From assembly GCF_013371495.1 (NCBI RefSeq), contig NZ_JABWTA010000001.1, positions 2,082,693 to 2,146,692 of the forward strand: a DNA stretch of 64,000 nt, written 5' to 3'. The translations under genes and the position numbers were made by a program. Of the stretch, positions 35,625-46,356 are shown one piece after another (positions within the stretch are counted from its first letter, which is position 1; each line of letters begins with the position of its first letter). Origin of the DNA: Altererythrobacter lutimaris (GTDB taxonomy: Bacteria > Pseudomonadota > Alphaproteobacteria > Sphingomonadales > Sphingomonadaceae). The notes under the pieces were generated by a model that had not been told where the DNA came from, did not search any database, and saw nothing but the letters and a program-made list of their open reading frames with translations.

Positions 35625-38600
35625 ATGGCCTCCAAGACCAATCAGGACCAACACGTCGATGCTTTGGCGCGCGCGATGCGCGCTTCGCTATTGCCGGGCG
35701 ATACGCCGTTTAGCGGCAAGCCGCTCAAAGAAGCTGCGCGATTTGTGCTGGATACAGCCGCCACGCGCGATGCCGATCGCAGCGCACTCAGCATTGCAAG
35801 CGCGAGCGATGAGCGCCGCTTCGGCCGCGTCGCGGTCGTCAATGACGACATGCCGTTCCTGGTTGATTCTGTTGCGGCCGCGATTGCCTCGCAGGGATTG
35901 GCGATCGACCGGCTGGTGCATCCGATTATTGCGGCTCAGCGCGGACCGAAGGGGCGGCTGACTCAGCTGTCGGGCCTCGGCAATGGCGCGACTGACAAGA
36001 GCGCTCGCGAGTCGATGATCTACATCGAAACCGAGCGGGTCGATGCACGCGAGCGGCGCGCTTTGGAAAAAGAACTGCGGCAAACGCTGGCTGATGTGCG
36101 CGCGGCCGTTGCGGACTGGCCAAAGCTGCAAGAAGCGATGCGCGAAGACGCAGAGCTCGTAAGCGATGACGAGCAAGCCTCGCTGCTTCAGTGGTTCAAT
36201 TCAGGCATGCTAACGCAATTGGGCCATGTCACGCGCAAGCGCGACGGCAGCCATGCCAAAGTGCTGGGCGTATGCCGCAAGAGTGCGAAGAACCTGCTGT
36301 CCGATGACAGCTATAAGCGCGCCTTCGCTTGGTTCGATGACAGCAGCGCAAAATCGCCGCGAGAGCTGCTTGTCGTCAAAGCCAATCAGGTATCGCGCGT
36401 CCACCGCCGCGTCCCGCTCGACCTGTTCATTGTCCCCCTGCGCGAAAAAGGCAAAGTCACTGCACTTTCCGTCCACGCCGGTGTCTGGACCAGCGCTGCG
36501 CTCGCGACACCGCCAGCCGAAGTCCCGCTGTTGCGCGCGACTTTGGACCAATTGACCAGCACGCTCGGCTTTGCTGCGACCAGCCATGACGGCAAGGCTC
36601 TGGTCCACGCGCTGACCACTTTGCCGCATGATTTGCTGGTCGGCTTTTCCGCCAAGGATGTGGCGCGCGTCGCGACCACCATGATGGGGCTGGTCGACCG
36701 TCCAAGACCGCGTCTGACGCTCGTCGAAGCTCCGCTCGCACGGCACGTGTTTGCGTTCGTCTGGATGCCGCGCGACATGCTGGCCACACAAGTGCGTCAT
36801 CAGATCCAGGACATGCTGACAGAGAGCCAAGGCGTCGACCTGCTCGATTGGAGCCTCGAAGTCGAAGGCGGCAATCTTGCGATGCTGCGCTTCGTGTTGG
36901 ACATTCGCGCGAGCCGCTCTTCGTCCGGCAAAACCCCGCTCGACGGGAGCGCGCTGGAAGCGCGGTTGCAAGACATGCTGCGCGGCTGGAGCGAAGCGGT
37001 TGAACGCCATTTGGCCGAGACCGAAGAGGCAGGCCGCGCCGCAGCGATCGCCACGCGCTATGCCAGCGCTTTGCCGAGCAATTATCGCAGCGAATATGGT
37101 CCGGCTGAAGCCGCGGTCGATATCCAGCGCTTGCGGGGTCTCAGCGGTTCTGATGGCGCGAAACGCGATTGCAGGCTCTACCATCTCGATGGCGATCCGG
37201 ATGATGAGCTGCGCTTGAAAGTCTATCTGCAGGAGGGCGCTCTCGCGCTGTCTGATGCAGTGCCCGCGCTTGAGAATTTTGGCTTCCGCGTGCTGACCGA
37301 ACTGCCGACGCAGCTTGAAGGAGACACGCTCGGCACGATCCACGATTTCCGTCTGGCTTTGCCGGATGGCGATGAAGCAAGGCCGCTGCTCGAACGGGCA
37401 GAGACGATCGAGCAAGCCATCACATGCGTTCTCAATGGCGAAGCGGAAGACGATCCGTTCAATCGGCTGGTGGTAGGCACCGGCCTTTCCTCTAAAGAAG
37501 CGGACTGGATGCGCGCTTTCTATCGCTATTTGCGCCAAGCCGGGATCAGCTTCACGATCTACACAGTGGTAGATGCGTTGAGCGGTGCGCAGGCCGTCAC
37601 ACGCGCAATGGTCGACTTGCTCCGCGCGCTTCATGAGCCCGGCTTCAAAGGTGATCGCGATGCAGCAGCGAGTGAAGCGAAAGACATGATCAGGCGCGGC
37701 CTCGCAAGAGTTCATGCTATCAATGATGACCGTTTGCTGAGGCTCTATGAGGCATTGATCGGCGCGATCCTGCGCACAAATATCTTTTCGCCAGCTGCAA
37801 GCGAAGCGCTCGCTTTCAAGATCGATTCCAGCCTGGTCCCCAACCTGCCCAAGCCCATCCCCTGGCGCGAGATCTTTGTCTATTCGCGCCGCGTGGAAGG
37901 CATTCATTTGCGCGCAGGGCCTATCGCACGCGGGGGCTTGCGTTGGTCAGACCGGCGCGATGACTTCCGCACGGAAATCCTTGGCCTGATGAAAGCGCAG
38001 CGGGTCAAGAACGCTGTAATCGTACCAACGGGTGCAAAAGGCGGCTTCTACCCCAAGCAATTGCCCTCGCCATCGCGTGATCGTGAAGCCTGGGCCGCTG
38101 AAGGCCAGGCAAGCTACGAAGTCTTCATCCGCACGCTGCTGTCCGTCACGGACAATCTTAAAGGCAACAAGGTCATCCATCCGGACCGGGTGGTTATCCG
38201 CGATGGTGAAGATCCGTATTTCGTCGTTGCTGCAGACAAAGGCACCGCGCGCTTTTCTGACGTTGCCAATGGTATTGCCGAAAAAGCCGACTTCTGGCTC
38301 GGCGATGCGTTCGCGAGCGGCGGCTCGAATGGCTATGACCACAAGGCCATGGGCATCACCGCGCGCGGGGCATGGGTCAGCGTGCAGCGCCACTTCCTTG
38401 AGCAAGGCGTGGATGTCCAGGAAGACAGCGTGCGCGTCGCTGGCTGCGGCGACATGTCAGGCGATGTGTTCGGCAACGGTATGCTGCTTTCGAAAGCGAT
38501 CAAGCTGGTCGCGGCCTTCGACCACCGGCATATCTTCATCGATCCCGATCCTGATCCGGCAAAGAGCTGGAAAGAGCGCAAGCGCATGTTCGAGCTCTCC

Positions 38601-40322
38601 GGATCGAGCTGGGACGATTACAACAAGGACCTCATTTCCAAAGGCGGCGGCGTATTCCCGCGCGATGCGAAAACGATCAAGCTGTCAAAGCAAGCGCAGC
38701 AAGCGCTCGATGTGGATCAAAAGGAATGGGAACCTGAAGCGCTCATTAGCGCAGTCCTGAGGAGCCCGGTCGACCTGATCTGGTTTGGCGGGATTGGAAC
38801 TTACATCAAGTCTTCTTCCGAGAACAATGCGAGCGTTGGCGATCCCGGCAATGACCCATTGCGCGTGGACGCAACAGAGCTTCGCGCGAAAGTGATCGGC
38901 GAAGGCGCCAATCTTGGCATTACGCAAGCCGGCCGGATAGAATTCAGCAAAGCCGGCGGACGCTGCAATACCGACTTCATCGACAATTCGGCGGGAGTCG
39001 ATTGCTCGGACAATGAAGTGAACATCAAGATCGCGCTCGCGGATGCGCGCAGGTCCGGCAAGCTCACGGAAAAACGCCGCATCGCCTTGCTGGAAGAAAT
39101 GACAGACGATGTCGCGGACATCGTGCTGGAGGATAACCGCTTGCAAGCGCTCTCTTTATCGGTGGCTGAAGCAGGCGGCGCGCGCGCGATGGATTCGCAA
39201 ATCCAGCTGATCGAAGCGTTGGAACGTCGCGGCGTGCTGGATCGCAAGACAGAAGGGCTTGCAGACAATCAGACTCTGAGCCGCCGGGCAGCAGACGGCC
39301 TGGGCCTGACCAGACCAGAGCTTGCTGTGCTGTTGTCGTCCACTAAACTCGTCTTGCAGGACGCGATTGAAGACAGCCGCTTGCCCGGGGCAAAGACCCT
39401 CCAGTCAACTCTAGTCGAGGGCTTCCCTGCGCCCATGCGCGAGGATTTTGCGAAGCAGATTGAGAACCACCAGCTGCGCAGCGAGATCATTGCGACCAAG
39501 CTTGCGAACCGCATCATCAACCGGCTCGGCATCATTCACCCGTTCGAGCTGGCTGAAGAAGAAGGCGTTGACCTTTCGCAAGTCGCAGCAAGCTTCGTTG
39601 CGGTGGAAACGCTGTTCGATCTGCCAGACATGTGGGCCGCGATTGAAGAGCAGGACATGCCGGAAGTGGCACGGCTACGCTTGCTCGATCGCTTGGCGGC
39701 AGCAAGCGCCAACCTCATGTCAGACGTGCTGCGCACGACCGGCGGCAAGATCGAGATTGAAGAGCTCGCACGTGATCTTGGCTCTGGCATTCGGACCTTG
39801 TCCGGCGCAACTGACCGCTTGATTTCAGGGGCAGCGCGCAAACAGTCCATCGCTCTATGCGAGGAATTGCAGGAAGCGGGCGCTCCGGCAAAGCTCGCCA
39901 GTGCAGTTGCGACACTGTTCGATATGGATGGTTCGACCGGTCTTGCTCACCTCGCATTTGAAGCAAAGATTGATCCGGAAGAGCTCACCTCGGCCTTCAC
40001 GAACGCCGGCGAGAAGCTGGGCCTTGGCTGGGCGCAAAGCACGGCTGCAATGATGAACCCGTCCGATATTTGGGAGCGGCCGCTTGTCAGCGGGCTAGCG
40101 CGCGATTTCCAGCAGATGCGGCTTGAATTCCTGCGACGCGTCTTGCGTAAGAAATCGAACAAGAACGACCCCCAAGCTGCAGTGGACAAATGGGCAGAGC
40201 AAAACGAGGACGCTATCGCGCAGTTCCGCACAATGATTTCGCGCGCTCAGGATCAGTCGCCGGTGTCGCCGGTTGCACTCGCACAGATCGCCAGCCAGGC
40301 GCGCAATCTGCTGGAGCGGTAG
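35625..40322 (+). CDS. gdhB: NAD-specific glutamate dehydrogenase, large (180-kDa class)
   Basis: The 1565-residue enzyme oxidatively deaminates glutamate to 2-oxoglutarate and ammonia with NAD. The length matches the L_180 class of proteobacteria. The N-terminal 700 residues are regulatory, with ACT-like segments (LYHLDGDPDDELRLKVYLQ). The catalytic domain at about 720-1250 has PIARGGLRWSDRRDDFRTEI, the substrate Lys in VPTGAKGGFYPKQLP, AADKGTARFSDVANGIA, VAGCGDMSGDVFGNGML and EGANLGITQAGRIEF. GGAG precedes the ATG. It probably serves amino-acid catabolism. A 565-residue open frame antisense to it is a shadow. Confidence 0.95.
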   Translation: MASKTNQDQHVDALARAMRASLLPGDTPFSGKPLKEAARFVLDTAATRDADRSALSIASASDERRFGRVAVVNDDMPFLVDSVAAAIASQGLAIDRLVHPIIAAQRGPKGRLTQLSGLGNGATDKSARESMIYIETERVDARERRALEKELRQTLADVRAAVADWPKLQEAMREDAELVSDDEQASLLQWFNSGMLTQLGHVTRKRDGSHAKVLGVCRKSAKNLLSDDSYKRAFAWFDDSSAKSPRELLVVKANQVSRVHRRVPLDLFIVPLREKGKVTALSVHAGVWTSAALATPPAEVPLLRATLDQLTSTLGFAATSHDGKALVHALTTLPHDLLVGFSAKDVARVATTMMGLVDRPRPRLTLVEAPLARHVFAFVWMPRDMLATQVRHQIQDMLTESQGVDLLDWSLEVEGGNLAMLRFVLDIRASRSSSGKTPLDGSALEARLQDMLRGWSEAVERHLAETEEAGRAAAIATRYASALPSNYRSEYGPAEAAVDIQRLRGLSGSDGAKRDCRLYHLDGDPDDELRLKVYLQEGALALSDAVPALENFGFRVLTELPTQLEGDTLGTIHDFRLALPDGDEARPLLERAETIEQAITCVLNGEAEDDPFNRLVVGTGLSSKEADWMRAFYRYLRQAGISFTIYTVVDALSGAQAVTRAMVDLLRALHEPGFKGDRDAAASEAKDMIRRGLARVHAINDDRLLRLYEALIGAILRTNIFSPAASEALAFKIDSSLVPNLPKPIPWREIFVYSRRVEGIHLRAGPIARGGLRWSDRRDDFRTEILGLMKAQRVKNAVIVPTGAKGGFYPKQLPSPSRDREAWAAEGQASYEVFIRTLLSVTDNLKGNKVIHPDRVVIRDGEDPYFVVAADKGTARFSDVANGIAEKADFWLGDAFASGGSNGYDHKAMGITARGAWVSVQRHFLEQGVDVQEDSVRVAGCGDMSGDVFGNGMLLSKAIKLVAAFDHRHIFIDPDPDPAKSWKERKRMFELSGSSWDDYNKDLISKGGGVFPRDAKTIKLSKQAQQALDVDQKEWEPEALISAVLRSPVDLIWFGGIGTYIKSSSENNASVGDPGNDPLRVDATELRAKVIGEGANLGITQAGRIEFSKAGGRCNTDFIDNSAGVDCSDNEVNIKIALADARRSGKLTEKRRIALLEEMTDDVADIVLEDNRLQALSLSVAEAGGARAMDSQIQLIEALERRGVLDRKTEGLADNQTLSRRAADGLGLTRPELAVLLSSTKLVLQDAIEDSRLPGAKTLQSTLVEGFPAPMREDFAKQIENHQLRSEIIATKLANRIINRLGIIHPFELAEEEGVDLSQVAASFVAVETLFDLPDMWAAIEEQDMPEVARLRLLDRLAAASANLMSDVLRTTGGKIEIEELARDLGSGIRTLSGATDRLISGAARKQSIALCEELQEAGAPAKLASAVATLFDMDGSTGLAHLAFEAKIDPEELTSAFTNAGEKLGLGWAQSTAAMMNPSDIWERPLVSGLARDFQQMRLEFLRRVLRKKSNKNDPQAAVDKWAEQNEDAIAQFRTMISRAQDQSPVSPVALAQIASQARNLLER

Positions 40323-40382
40323 GGGCTGCAAGAGCGCGTGCAGGGCTTGACCTCGCGCGCATTTGCGACGACGCAAGCGCGC

Positions 40383-41627
40383 ATGGATCACGCTGATGTA
40401 GTCATTGTGGGGACCGGCCATGGCGGGGCGCAAGCGGCAATTGCGCTGCGCCAGCAAGGGCATGAAGGCTCAATCATCATGCTCGGCCGCGAGAGCGAGC
40501 CGCCTTACGAGCGTCCGCCGTTGTCCAAGGAATATCTTGCCGGCGACAAGCCGTTCGAACGCATTCTCATCCGGCCTGAAAAGTTCTGGGCAGACAAGGA
40601 TGTCGATCTGCGGCTCAGCAGCCCGGTCGCGGAGATCGACCGGCTTGGACACGCGGTTGTGCTCTCCGATGGCAACCGCATCGGCTATCGCAAGCTGATC
40701 TGGGCGGGCGGCGGCGATGCACGGCGCCTCTCCTGCTCGGGTGCGAACCTCAAGAGCGTCCACTGCGTGCGCAGCCGTCGCGATGTCGATGCGATCGTGC
40801 AGGCGCTGTCTGACGGCCCTAAGAAAGTCGTTGTGATTGGCGGCGGCTATATCGGATTGGAAGCTGCCGCGGTGCTGCGCAAGCTCGATTGCGACGTCAC
40901 TTTGCTGGAGGCGCTACCGCGTGTGTTGGCGCGCGTGGCAGGCGAAGAATTGAGCCGCTTTTATGAAGAAGAGCACCGCAATCACGGTGTGGATGTGCGG
41001 CTGGATACACAGGTCGAAGCGCTCGAAGGCACAGACGATCATGTCTCAAGCGTAAGGCTTGCGGATGGCACCTCAATTCCTTGCGACATGGTAATCGTGG
41101 GGATCGGGATCGTGCCTTCGGTCGGCCCGCTGATTGCAGCTGGAGCGGCGGGCTCCAATGGTGTGGATGTCGACGAGTTCTGCCGCACGACGCTCGATGA
41201 TGTCTATGCGATTGGCGACTGCGCAGCCCATGCGAACGATTTTGCCGATCGCGCTGTGATCCGCTTGGAATCGGTCCAGAACGCCATTGACATGGCGAAT
41301 TGCGTCGCGCGCGCGATCATGGGCGAGAAAGAGCCCTATCACGCATTGCCGTGGTTCTGGTCAAACCAGTATGACCTGAAGCTGCAGACGGCCGGACTGA
41401 GCCTCGACCATGACCAGACTGTGCTGAGAGGCGATCCGGCCAGCCGCAAATTCACGCTGGTCTATCTTAAAGAAGGCAGGCCCGTCGCGTTTGACTGCGT
41501 CAACACCGTCAAAGACTATGTCCAAGGCCGCAGGCTTCTCGAAAGCGGCCCGCAGGAAATCGACCCGGAGCTGCTCGCCAATCCCGAGGTCCCGCTCAAA
41601 GAGCTGATCTACATCAAGTCAGAGTGA
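40383..41627 (+). CDS. FAD/NAD ferredoxin reductase (putidaredoxin/rhodocoxin reductase-like)
   Basis: The 414-residue flavoprotein passes electrons from NADH to a [2Fe-2S] ferredoxin. It has the FAD-binding [20 protein letters not shown], the [15 protein letters not shown] segment diagnostic of the ferredoxin-reductase group, the NAD-binding [19 protein letters not shown] and the second FAD motif [13 protein letters not shown]. The [16 protein letters not shown] region is conserved. I chose the Met at 40383; the frame opens 15 codons earlier. It could serve the P450s at 16.2 and 46.4 kb, though no ferredoxin gene is in the window. It lies 16 bases before the CoA-transferase. Confidence 0.88.
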   Translation: MDHADVVIVGTGHGGAQAAIALRQQGHEGSIIMLGRESEPPYERPPLSKEYLAGDKPFERILIRPEKFWADKDVDLRLSSPVAEIDRLGHAVVLSDGNRIGYRKLIWAGGGDARRLSCSGANLKSVHCVRSRRDVDAIVQALSDGPKKVVVIGGGYIGLEAAAVLRKLDCDVTLLEALPRVLARVAGEELSRFYEEEHRNHGVDVRLDTQVEALEGTDDHVSSVRLADGTSIPCDMVIVGIGIVPSVGPLIAAGAAGSNGVDVDEFCRTTLDDVYAIGDCAAHANDFADRAVIRLESVQNAIDMANCVARAIMGEKEPYHALPWFWSNQYDLKLQTAGLSLDHDQTVLRGDPASRKFTLVYLKEGRPVAFDCVNTVKDYVQGRRLLESGPQEIDPELLANPEVPLKELIYIKSE

Positions 41628-41643
41628 AGGGCTGCATTGCGTA

Positions 41644-42798
41644 ATGGAAGCTGGTGACGGCAAGCCGATGCTCGACGGGCTCAAGGTGCTGGACCTGACG
41701 ACTGTCGTTTTCGGCCCATACTGCACGCAAATCCTCGCAGATTTCGGCGCGGAAGTGATCAAGGTCGAAGCGCCCGGCGGCGACGTGCTGCGGCATTCAG
41801 CGCGGCCCGCAAGAACGAAAGGCATGGCGCCAGCCTATCTCGCCTTTAATCGCGGCAAGCGCTCGCTTGTGCTCGATTTGAAGGACGAAGCAGACAAGAA
41901 GCGCTTTGCCGAGCTTCTGGCTGAAGCCGATGTCTTCATTCACAATGTACGCGAGGAAGCGATCACGCGGCTTGGCTTTGACTATGCCAGCGCGAAAGCG
42001 GCTAATCCTGAAATCGTCTATGTCCACTGCGTCGGATTCGGATTAGGCGGGCCTTACGAAGGGCTTCAGGCCTATGATGACGTGATCCAGGCCGCAAGCG
42101 GATCCGCCAGTCTGCTCCCGCGGGTCGATGGCAATCCCGCGCCGCGTTATCTGCCTTCGCTTATCGCGGACAAGGTCGCCGGGCTGCACGCCGCCTATGC
42201 GAGCATGGCCGCACTCATTCACAAGCTGCGCACCGGCAAAGGCCAGTTACTCGAAGTGCCGATGTTCGAGGCATTTTCCGGCTTCATGATGAAAGAGCAT
42301 ATGGGCGGCACGATGTTCGATCCGCCCGTCGGCGACGCGTGTTATGCGCGGCAAGTCGATCCCGACCGCCAGCCTTTCCCGACACAGGATGGCTACGTCT
42401 CAATCGTGCCCTACCAATTGCCGCATTTCCTCAAAGTCATTGCGATTCTCGGCGCTCCGGAATTTGCGCAGCAAGAGCGCTTCGAAACGCCGCAAGGGAT
42501 TATAGCAGCAAGCGCGGAACTCTATCGCAAGATCGGCGAACTGACCGCGAGTAAAGTTACCGACGAAGTGATCGCCATCATGCGCGAGCATTCCATTCCC
42601 GCGATGCCCGTGCGCGATATGGCGGAGATGTATAGCGACCCGCATTTGTGCAGCTCCGGCTTTCTCCAGCGCCGCACACATCCAAGCGAAGGGGCCATGT
42701 TCGAGCTGCGCGAGCCGACGCGGTTTTCCGGTTGGGAGCCTGACGAGCCACGCGGCGCACCTGGCCTCGGCTCACACACAGGCGGGTTCGAAAACTAA
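41644..42798 (+). CDS. Class III (CaiB/BaiF) CoA-transferase
   Basis: The 384-residue enzyme moves CoA between carboxylic acids. The family N-terminus is [20 protein letters not shown], with [27 protein letters not shown], and the catalytic Asp in [19 protein letters not shown]. The substrate is not predictable. It follows the ferredoxin reductase closely, so a shared oxidative pathway of an organic acid is possible. Its TAA shares bases with the stop of the convergent queG gene (overlap 4 bases). Confidence 0.9.
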   Translation: MEAGDGKPMLDGLKVLDLTTVVFGPYCTQILADFGAEVIKVEAPGGDVLRHSARPARTKGMAPAYLAFNRGKRSLVLDLKDEADKKRFAELLAEADVFIHNVREEAITRLGFDYASAKAANPEIVYVHCVGFGLGGPYEGLQAYDDVIQAASGSASLLPRVDGNPAPRYLPSLIADKVAGLHAAYASMAALIHKLRTGKGQLLEVPMFEAFSGFMMKEHMGGTMFDPPVGDACYARQVDPDRQPFPTQDGYVSIVPYQLPHFLKVIAILGAPEFAQQERFETPQGIIAASAELYRKIGELTASKVTDEVIAIMREHSIPAMPVRDMAEMYSDPHLCSSGFLQRRTHPSEGAMFELREPTRFSGWEPDEPRGAPGLGSHTGGFEN

Positions 42799-43865
42799 GC
42801 CGGCTGCGCAGAGGCTTGCAGCCGGTCCAGCGCCCATCGAGCGGCCTCTGCCACGACTGGATCAGCATCGCCGAGCAAGCCTTCCACCGACGCAAGCAGC
42901 CGCAAATCCGCGCTGTTCCCCGCTGCGTACAGGCAATTGCGCACGAACCGGTCGCGGCCGATCCGCTTGATCGGGGAGCCTGCAAACAGCTTGCGAAAGC
43001 CCGCATCATCAAGCGCGAGCAAATGCGAAAGCCTCGGCGCGACCAGTTCAGCCCGCGGCAGAAAATCGCGATGCCGTGCGGCTGTCTCAGCAAACTTGTT
43101 CCACGGACACACGGCGAGACAATCATCGCAGCCATAGATCCGGTTGCCGAGCCCTTCGCGCAGTTCCTCGTCAATCGGGCCTTTATGCTCGATCGTGAGA
43201 TAGGAAATGCAGCGCCGCGCATCGAGTCTGTAAGGCGCAGGAAACGCATCCGTCGGACAAGCGACCTGGCACGCATCGCATGAGCCGCAGCGGTCTGTGT
43301 GCGGCGCATCGGCCTCAAGGTTCAGAGTCGTATAAATCGCGCCGAGAAACAGCCAGCTGCCATGTTCGCGGCTGACCAGATTGGTATGCTTACCCTGCCA
43401 GCCAAGCCCTGCCATCTGCCCCAACGGTTTCTCCATCACCGGGGCTGTGTCGACAAAGACTTTAAGCTCGCTATCGGGCGCTTGGTCGATCAGCCAGCGC
43501 GCCAACGCTTTCAGCCGCTTCTTGACGGTGTCGTGATAGTCCTTCCCTTGCGCATAGACGGAAATGCGCGCGCGCTCCGGATGGTCTTCCAGTGCCATTG
43601 GATCAAGCGCGGGTGCATAGCTCATCCCGAGCGCGACAACGCTTTGCGCTTCGGGCCAAAGTCCCTGCGGCGACCGGCGATGGACCTCGCGCTCTTCCAT
43701 CCAGCCCATCGATCCGTGATAGCCCGCTTCAAGCCAGCTCGTCAGCCTCGCCGCTCGAACGGGGTCCTCAGCGGCGCTTGTCACTCCGAAAGCGACAAAA
43801 CCCAGCCGCTCGGCCTCAGCTTCAAGCTGAGATTTCAAGTCAACATTTAGCGCGGCGTTAACCAT
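42795..43865 (-). CDS. queG: Epoxyqueuosine reductase
   Basis: The 356-residue cobalamin-dependent iron-sulfur enzyme performs the last step of queuosine synthesis, reducing epoxyqueuosine in the wobble position of tRNAs. Two [4Fe-4S] cluster motifs are visible: [16 protein letters not shown] and [53 protein letters not shown] and the segment [20 protein letters not shown] are hallmark sequences. A C-terminal HEAT-like tail ([20 protein letters not shown]) is normal. It is divergent from the ABC exporter, 45 bases away. Confidence 0.95.
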   Translation of the reverse strand: MVNAALNVDLKSQLEAEAERLGFVAFGVTSAAEDPVRAARLTSWLEAGYHGSMGWMEEREVHRRSPQGLWPEAQSVVALGMSYAPALDPMALEDHPERARISVYAQGKDYHDTVKKRLKALARWLIDQAPDSELKVFVDTAPVMEKPLGQMAGLGWQGKHTNLVSREHGSWLFLGAIYTTLNLEADAPHTDRCGSCDACQVACPTDAFPAPYRLDARRCISYLTIEHKGPIDEELREGLGNRIYGCDDCLAVCPWNKFAETAARHRDFLPRAELVAPRLSHLLALDDAGFRKLFAGSPIKRIGRDRFVRNCLYAAGNSADLRLLASVEGLLGDADPVVAEAARWALDRLQASAQPA

Positions 43866-43910
43866 GCTTGGGGTTGCTCCCGTTTAGTCCGCAGGGTTAA
43901 TCAGCGCGGC

Positions 43911-44915
43911 ATGGACCTTGCGGTAAGCCAACAAAACGAATCAGGCAATTCGCCCGATGTCGCTCAGCCCGAAGACGGCAGACCCATCGCGATTGAAGCG
44001 CGCGGGCTCGTCAAACGCTTTGACGGAACGCTCGCGGTGGACGGCGTCGACCTGGAAGTGCGCCAAGGCGCGATCTACGGCGTGCTGGGCCCTAATGGCG
44101 CGGGCAAGACCACGACCTTGCGCATGCTGCTCGGCATTATCGACCCGGATGCAGGCGTGCGCCGCATTTTCGGGCATGATCATCCGCATGATATTGCCCG
44201 CCTGATCGGCTATCTGCCGGAAGAGCGCGGGCTGTATCCGACGATGAAAGCCATCGATGCGATTGCCTTTATGGGCGCGCTTCGCGGCCTGCCGCTTGAT
44301 GAAGGCAAGAAGCGCGGGCGCGAATTGCTGGAGCGCCATGATCTCGCGCATGCGGCAGAGCGCACCATTCGCCAGCTATCCAAAGGCATGGCGCAAACCG
44401 TGCAATTGCTCGGCACACTGGTGCATCAGCCGCGCCTTGTTGTGCTCGACGAGCCGTTCAGCGGCCTCGATGCAATCAATCAGGGCAAGCTGGAGACAAT
44501 GATCCGCGCGCTGGCTGACGATGGCGTGACAGTCATTTTCTCAACGCATGTGATCCATCACGCAGAACGCTTGTGCGAAGGGGTCGCGATTATTGCAGGC
44601 GGCAAAGTCCCTTATGCTGGTAGCGTAGAAGCAGCGCGCGACCGCATTCCTGCGCAAGTCCGCCTGGAAACACGCGCCCGCGAGGGCGGATGGATGGAAG
44701 CCTTGCCAAGCGACACGCGCCGCGAAGGCGACTTCTTCTATTTCCCGCTGCCTGAAAGCGGCATCGAACCATTGCTGCGCACGCTGATCGAGGGCGATGC
44801 GGGCATTCTCTCGCTTTCTATCGAGCGCGCAGGTCTGCACGATGCTTTCGTCCATATTGCGGGTGAAGCGGCAGCACGTGCGATGGAAGCGGACATTATG
44901 GCGGAGGCAAGCTGA
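43911..44915 (+). CDS. ABC transporter ATP-binding protein (NatA/CcmA-like)
   Basis: The 334-residue ATPase drives the permease encoded next. Walker A is GPNGAGKTTTLRMLLG, the signature region is IRQLSKGMAQTVQL, Walker B is LVVLDEPFSGLD and the switch His is in VIFSTHVIHHAE. A DUF4162-like C-terminal domain (about 245-334) follows. The N-terminal 30 residues are a non-conserved extension; an internal start would be possible. It overlaps the permease start by one base (TGATG). Confidence 0.92.
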   Translation: MDLAVSQQNESGNSPDVAQPEDGRPIAIEARGLVKRFDGTLAVDGVDLEVRQGAIYGVLGPNGAGKTTTLRMLLGIIDPDAGVRRIFGHDHPHDIARLIGYLPEERGLYPTMKAIDAIAFMGALRGLPLDEGKKRGRELLERHDLAHAAERTIRQLSKGMAQTVQLLGTLVHQPRLVVLDEPFSGLDAINQGKLETMIRALADDGVTVIFSTHVIHHAERLCEGVAIIAGGKVPYAGSVEAARDRIPAQVRLETRAREGGWMEALPSDTRREGDFFYFPLPESGIEPLLRTLIEGDAGILSLSIERAGLHDAFVHIAGEAAARAMEADIMAEAS

Positions 44916-46213
44916 TGACTGACGCCGTTCATATCGATCCAAGCGAAAAGTCGCGTCTGTCCAGGCTCGAGGCGGCCTGGGTGATCGCCCGTCGCGATTT
45001 TCTAGCCATCCTGTTCAGCCGCAGCTTCCTGTTCTTTCTGCTTGGCCCCCTGTTCCCGGCTGTCGTGTTCGCAATGTCCGGCGGAATTGGCGCGGCCGCC
45101 GTGGAGCGCGGCAATGAAACGCGCATCGCGCTGCAAATGCCGAGCGAAGACATCAAACAATTGATCGACGCGCACGAGCGGCTTGAGAAGGAGGTGGGAT
45201 ATTATGCACTCCCGCATTTCACGATTTATGATCCTGCAAAAGGCGCGGATCCGATAGACATTGAAGCCTTGCTGGCTGACCCAAGCGGCAAGACCGGAGC
45301 GACCCTTACAGGTACATTGGAGAACCCTGTCCTCACTGGCACGCAGGCGCGGGTGGATGCGTGGCGAGGGATCCTCGCTGTGCAGCTATCCATGGCGCGC
45401 AATGAGACGACAGTTGACTATCCATCGCTGCAGACGGCGATCAACAATGTCAGCGGCGCGAAGACCAAAACCCAGCGCCGCAACACAGCTCAGATCGCGA
45501 TCACTTTGCTGTTCCTGTTGACCATGCTGCTGGCAGGCATGGTGCTTTCCAATCTCGTTGAAGAGAAAGCCAACAAGATCATTGAAATCCTCGCGGCGGC
45601 TTTGCCCATGCAAGCGGTCTTCTTCGGCAAGCTGTTCGCCATGCTTGCGGTCTCGCTTGTCGGGATCGCAGTCTGGGCGTCAGCGCTAGGCGTCGTGATC
45701 CTGTTTGCAGGTGATTTTGGCGGGATCAAACAGCTCATCATGGGGCTTGCTGAACCTGGCGTTGGATGGCCGCTTTTCATCCTGTTGTTCATCCTCAATT
45801 TCTCGATGGGCTATCTGCTGATCGGGTCGATCTTCCTCGCGATCGGCGCACTCGCATCAACGGTGCGCGAAGTGCAGACCCTTTCCATGCCGGTGACAAT
45901 GCTGCAGCTGTTCATCTTCTTCTTTACGCAAATCGCCATCGTGGGCGGGTGGTCGCTGCTGGAGATGATTGCGATCCTGTTCCCGTTCAGCTCGCCTTAT
46001 GCGATGACAGCCATGGCAGCGCGGAGCGATCTGATCTGGCCGCATTTTGCGGCACTGGTCTATCAGGCAATCTGGGTCGCGCTGTTCATCAAATTGGGCT
46101 CTACGCTGTTCCGCAAGCGCGTGCTTAAATCGGGCGGCGGTGGCCATGCGAAAGTGAAAAAGAGCTGGCGCGAACGCTTGCTTCCCAAGCGGACCGTGCA
46201 GCCAGCCGAATAG
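44915..46213 (+). CDS. ABC transporter permease (NatB/YhaP-like)
   Basis: The 432-residue ABC-2-type permease has a first helix (LFFLLGPLFPAVVFAMSGGI), a large extracytoplasmic domain (about 70-190) and five or so C-terminal helices from IAITLLFLLTMLLAGMVLSN on. The motif LVEEKANKIIEILAAALPMQ is typical of NatB-type sodium exporter permeases. With the adjacent ATPase it forms an exporter; the substrate may be sodium or a small molecule and is not certain. Confidence 0.88.
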   Translation: MTDAVHIDPSEKSRLSRLEAAWVIARRDFLAILFSRSFLFFLLGPLFPAVVFAMSGGIGAAAVERGNETRIALQMPSEDIKQLIDAHERLEKEVGYYALPHFTIYDPAKGADPIDIEALLADPSGKTGATLTGTLENPVLTGTQARVDAWRGILAVQLSMARNETTVDYPSLQTAINNVSGAKTKTQRRNTAQIAITLLFLLTMLLAGMVLSNLVEEKANKIIEILAAALPMQAVFFGKLFAMLAVSLVGIAVWASALGVVILFAGDFGGIKQLIMGLAEPGVGWPLFILLFILNFSMGYLLIGSIFLAIGALASTVREVQTLSMPVTMLQLFIFFFTQIAIVGGWSLLEMIAILFPFSSPYAMTAMAARSDLIWPHFAALVYQAIWVALFIKLGSTLFRKRVLKSGGGGHAKVKKSWRERLLPKRTVQPAE

Positions 46214-46271
46214 GTCCTGCTTGCTCACGAAAACGTCGTAAACGTACAAATAGGTTCGCTTTGGCAACTGA

Positions 46272-46291
46272 TATTGACAAGGCTGTCAATA
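46272..46291 (+). promoter_or_regulatory. Perfect 20-bp palindrome overlapping a -35 box upstream of the CYP153-like gene
   Basis: TATTGACA and TGTCAATA are exact inverted repeats around AGGC. The left arm contains a consensus -35 hexamer TTGACA (46274-46279). A protein bound here would block RNA polymerase. The form is typical of TetR-family operators; no TetR gene is in the window. It lies 65 bases before the P450 start. Confidence 0.6.
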
Positions 46292-46356
46292 ACGCAGAGA
46301 CTACCTCCCGAGTGAGATCGTGCGACCGCGGAGTCGCCACCACGGGAGAGAAGAGA

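Noticed and set aside
36210..37907. 565-residue open frame antisense to gdhB
   Set aside because: It lies wholly inside a gene with clear family identity. GC-rich codon use leaves the opposite frame free of stops; no known motif or ribosome binding site is seen.
46261..46356. TTG start extending the CYP153-like protein by 32 residues
   Set aside because: It overlaps the palindrome and likely promoter; the Met at 46357 has a clear ribosome binding site.
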